Below the pieces are notes generated by a model. It had not been told where the DNA came from. It did no database searches and was given only the letters and a program-made list of their open reading frames with translations. Both the position numbers and the translations under genes were made by a program. A DNA stretch of 7,610 bases from positions 1 to 7,610 of the forward strand of contig JAPUJA010000291.1 in the NCBI GenBank assembly GCA_027296525.1, read 5' to 3'. Below are positions 5,676 to 7,610 of this stretch, piece by piece; positions within the stretch are counted from its first letter, which is position 1, and each line of letters opens with the position of its first letter. Origin of the DNA: Pseudomonadota bacterium. Its GTDB lineage: Bacteria; Pseudomonadota; Alphaproteobacteria; UBA828; JAPUJA01.

Positions 5676-6890
5676 ATGCCACAGAAACCGAACATCAAGA
5701 AGATCGTGCTCGCCTATTCCGGCGGGTTGGACACCTCCGTCATCCTGCGTTGGCTGCAGGAGACCTACGACGCCGAGGTCGTGACCTTCACCGCCGATCT
5801 CGGCCAGGAGGGCGAGCTTGAGCCCGCCAAGGCGAAGGCCGAGGCCTTAGGCGTCAAGGAGATCCACATCGAGGATTTGCGCGAGGAATTCGTCGCCGAC
5901 TATGTCTTTCCGATGTTCCGGGCGAACGCGATCTATGAGGGCGTCTATCTGCTTGGCACCTCGATCGCGCGGCCCTTGATCGCCAAGCGTCAGATCGAGA
6001 TCGCGAAACTGACGGGCGCCGACGCGGTATCCCACGGCGCGACGGGCAAGGGCAACGATCAGGTGCGCTTCGAGCTCGGCTATTACGCGCTCGACCCGGA
6101 CATCCACGTGATCGCGCCCTGGCGGGAATGGGAGCTCGATTCGCGCGCGCGGCTCATCGACTACGCCGAGCGCCATCGGATCCCGATCGCGCGCGACAAG
6201 AAGGGCGAGCCCCCCTACTCGACCGATGCCAACCTGCTGCACATTTCCTATGAGGGCAAGGCGCTCGAAGACCCTTGGGTTCCGCCGGAGGAGGCGATGT
6301 TCACCCGCTCGGTCGCGCCCGAGGCCGCGCCCGATAAACCGACGGTGATCACGATCGAGTTCGCGAAGGGCGACGCGGTCGCGATCGACGGCGAACGCCT
6401 CTCGCCCGCGAAGCTGCTTGCGCGCCTGAACGCGCTCGGGGGCGCGAACGGCATCGGGCGGGTCGATCTGGTCGAGAACCGCTTCGTCGGCATGAAGTCG
6501 CGCGGCGTCTACGAGACGCCGGGGGGCACGGTGCTGTTTCACGCCCACCGGGCGATCGAGAGCCTGACGCTGGATGGGGCTGCGATGCATTTGAAGGACG
6601 AGCTCATGCCGCGCTACGCCGAGCTCATCTACAACGGCTTCTGGTTTTCGCCCGAGCGCGAGATGCTTCAGGCGGCGATCGACAAGAGCCAGGAGCACGT
6701 CTTGGGCACGGTCCGGCTCAAGCTTTACAAGGGCTCGGTCACCGTCGCCGGTCGCCAATCGCCCGCCAGCCTCTACAGCCAGGAGCACGTCACCTTCGAA
6801 GAGGATTCGGTCTACGACCAGGCCGACGCCACCGGCTTCATCAAGCTCAACGCGCTCCGGCTCCGGCTGTTGAAGATGCGGCGGAACTAA
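5676..6890 (+). CDS. argG: Argininosuccinate synthase
   Basis: ArgG joins citrulline and aspartate with ATP to form argininosuccinate, AMP and pyrophosphate, the penultimate step of arginine synthesis in the cytoplasm. The 404-residue length matches the family. The N-terminal ATP-pyrophosphatase loop AYSGGLDTS is at 13-21; GTSIARP at 94-100 and GATGKGNDQVRFE at 121-133 are the signature segments for citrulline/aspartate and ATP binding; PPYSTDANLLHISYEG follows in the synthetase domain. I chose ATG 5676 because MPQKPNIKKIVLAYSGG fits the usual ArgG N-terminus; a TTG at 5622 would lie within the putative promoter. The Shine-Dalgarno is weak. argG is alone on its strand here, with no other arg gene adjacent. 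Its TAA stop shares three bases with the TAG stop of the convergent nnrU-like gene. Confidence 0.97.
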   Translation: MPQKPNIKKIVLAYSGGLDTSVILRWLQETYDAEVVTFTADLGQEGELEPAKAKAEALGVKEIHIEDLREEFVADYVFPMFRANAIYEGVYLLGTSIARPLIAKRQIEIAKLTGADAVSHGATGKGNDQVRFELGYYALDPDIHVIAPWREWELDSRARLIDYAERHRIPIARDKKGEPPYSTDANLLHISYEGKALEDPWVPPEEAMFTRSVAPEAAPDKPTVITIEFAKGDAVAIDGERLSPAKLLARLNALGGANGIGRVDLVENRFVGMKSRGVYETPGGTVLFHAHRAIESLTLDGAAMHLKDELMPRYAELIYNGFWFSPEREMLQAAIDKSQEHVLGTVRLKLYKGSVTVAGRQSPASLYSQEHVTFEEDSVYDQADATGFIKLNALRLRLLKMRRN

Positions 6891-7582
6891 CCCGGCAGGG
6901 CGCTGACGCCGATGACCCATTCGTGGGCGATGAGGAAGGCGAGGTAGACGGCGATGCCGGCGAGGATGCGCCAGGCGCCGATCTGAGCGAATTCGAGCTT
7001 GGCGCGGCCCGCGAGGATGGCGGCGAAGGGCACCGCCGAGGTCGTCAAGGCGATCGGGCCCCAGGCGGCGCCGAGCGTTTTCGCGCGCCGGCGGTCGATG
7101 TGAGCCATGCCGGCGAAGGAGAGGACGGCGAACGATCCGAACATGATCAACGACGCGGCATCGCCATTGGCCAAGATGTGAACCAGCGCCCAAAGACCCG
7201 TTCCCCAGAGCACGGGGTGGCGCGTCAACTTGAGGATTCCCGGCATCGGCTCCACCGACTGGGCGAACGCGTCGCCGCCGACCGCCAGCGGGTTGCGCGT
7301 CGTCACGCCGCAGACAACCAGGATCACGGCGATCGGCATGACCACCAGGGCCAGGTGGCGCGCCCAGGTGACCTGGGGCCAGAGCTCGATGTAGGGGGCG
7401 CGCCCATAGGCCATCACCAGCCAGACAAGCGCCGCCAGGGCGACGACCGAATAGAGGGCGCGAAACCCGACTGCGCCGAGACGCTCGACGAGCGTCGTCC
7501 GGAGCGCCGCGTCGGACAGCAGGATGTGGCTGGCGACAAAGAAGACCGCGGCCGCGAATACACTGGCCAACGATCCCGTCAT
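6887..7582 (-). CDS. NnrU-family integral membrane protein
   Basis: The 231-residue product has about six hydrophobic segments (roughly 5-23, 42-60, 74-93, 124-138, 142-160 and 203-221) and the conserved pattern of the NnrU family (PF07298): SHILLSDAALRTTLVERLG near 18-36, GFRALYSVVALAALVWL near 39-55, and LTRHPVLWGTGLWALVHILA at 119-138. NnrU was named for a role in nitric oxide metabolism in Rhodobacter, and plant Z-ISO carotene isomerase, a haem protein, belongs to the same family. H19, H122 and H135 are histidines that could serve as haem ligands here, but that is inference. No denitrification or carotenoid gene is in the window, so the substrate is open. ATG 7582 gives a complete first membrane segment; only a weak GAGG precedes it. 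The TAG stop overlaps the argG stop. Confidence 0.88.
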   Translation of the reverse strand: MTGSLASVFAAAVFFVASHILLSDAALRTTLVERLGAVGFRALYSVVALAALVWLVMAYGRAPYIELWPQVTWARHLALVVMPIAVILVVCGVTTRNPLAVGGDAFAQSVEPMPGILKLTRHPVLWGTGLWALVHILANGDAASLIMFGSFAVLSFAGMAHIDRRRAKTLGAAWGPIALTTSAVPFAAILAGRAKLEFAQIGAWRILAGIAVYLAFLIAHEWVIGVSALPG

Positions 7583-7610
7583 GACACGCGCCGCCTCACG
7601 CCGCCGCCGG

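Noticed and set aside
6899..6918. GGCG/CGCC hairpin just after the argG stop as a terminator
   Set aside because: The stem is only 4 bp with no T-run, and it lies inside the coding sequence of the nnrU-like gene.
5847..7193. A 448-codon open frame on the minus strand opposite argG and running into the nnrU-like gene
   Set aside because: It is antisense to a clearly recognised argG, its product is Arg/Ala/Gly-rich with no family motif, and long spurious frames are expected in GC-rich DNA.
7583..7610. Possible last codons of a further minus-strand gene (in-frame TGA at 7596-7598)
   Set aside because: Only four codons (Pro-Ala-Ala-Ala) are available, which is too little to support a gene.

Overview
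This window is chromosomal DNA of very high GC content and high coding density, almost certainly from an alphaproteobacterium. The evidence is the gene set: an IalB-family periplasmic protein directly before rlmN, a short unimodular QueF, an NnrU-family membrane protein, an R. etli-type asparaginase and a paired M48 protease/DUF898 membrane protein. I cannot name a genus. All genes look like ordinary housekeeping or lineage-core genes. I see no insertion sequence, phage gene, CRISPR array, tRNA or rRNA, and no gene-free stretch longer than 164 bases.

Layout. (1) Positions 1-425, minus strand: the N-terminal third of an asparaginase II family protein that runs off the left edge. (2) A 68-base divergent gap holding a perfect 12-bp palindrome. 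(3) Positions 494-2054, plus strand: a SpoU/TrmH-type RNA methyltransferase overlapping queF by 4 bases, then a secreted IalB-family protein 47 bases later. (4) Positions 2101-3258, plus strand: rlmN, whose stop lies only 9 bases from the stop of the next, convergent gene. (5) Positions 5511 down to 3268, minus strand: a two-gene unit, a multi-pass DUF898 (YjgN-like) membrane protein followed after 3 bases by a membrane-anchored M48 zinc metalloprotease. (6) A 164-base divergent gap with a plausible argG promoter and two overlapping short dyads. (7) Positions 5676-6890, plus strand: argG. (8) Positions 7582 down to 6887, minus strand: an NnrU-family membrane protein whose stop codon overlaps that of argG.

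How the genes relate. Three of the four plus-strand genes on the left modify RNA: the SpoU methyltransferase, QueF (queuosine precursor synthesis for tRNA position 34) and RlmN (m2A in 23S rRNA and some tRNAs). The M48/DUF898 pair looks like one translationally coupled membrane unit of unknown substrate and is the least understood part of the window. argG supplies arginine biosynthesis. The asparaginase also belongs to amino-acid metabolism but is divergently transcribed and separate.

I do not see a clear new defence, mobile or biosynthetic system. The best leads are the M48/DUF898 pair, the dyads in the two divergent gaps, a perfect 15-bp in-frame duplication in the ialB-like gene, and the shared stop tetranucleotide between argG and the nnrU-like gene.
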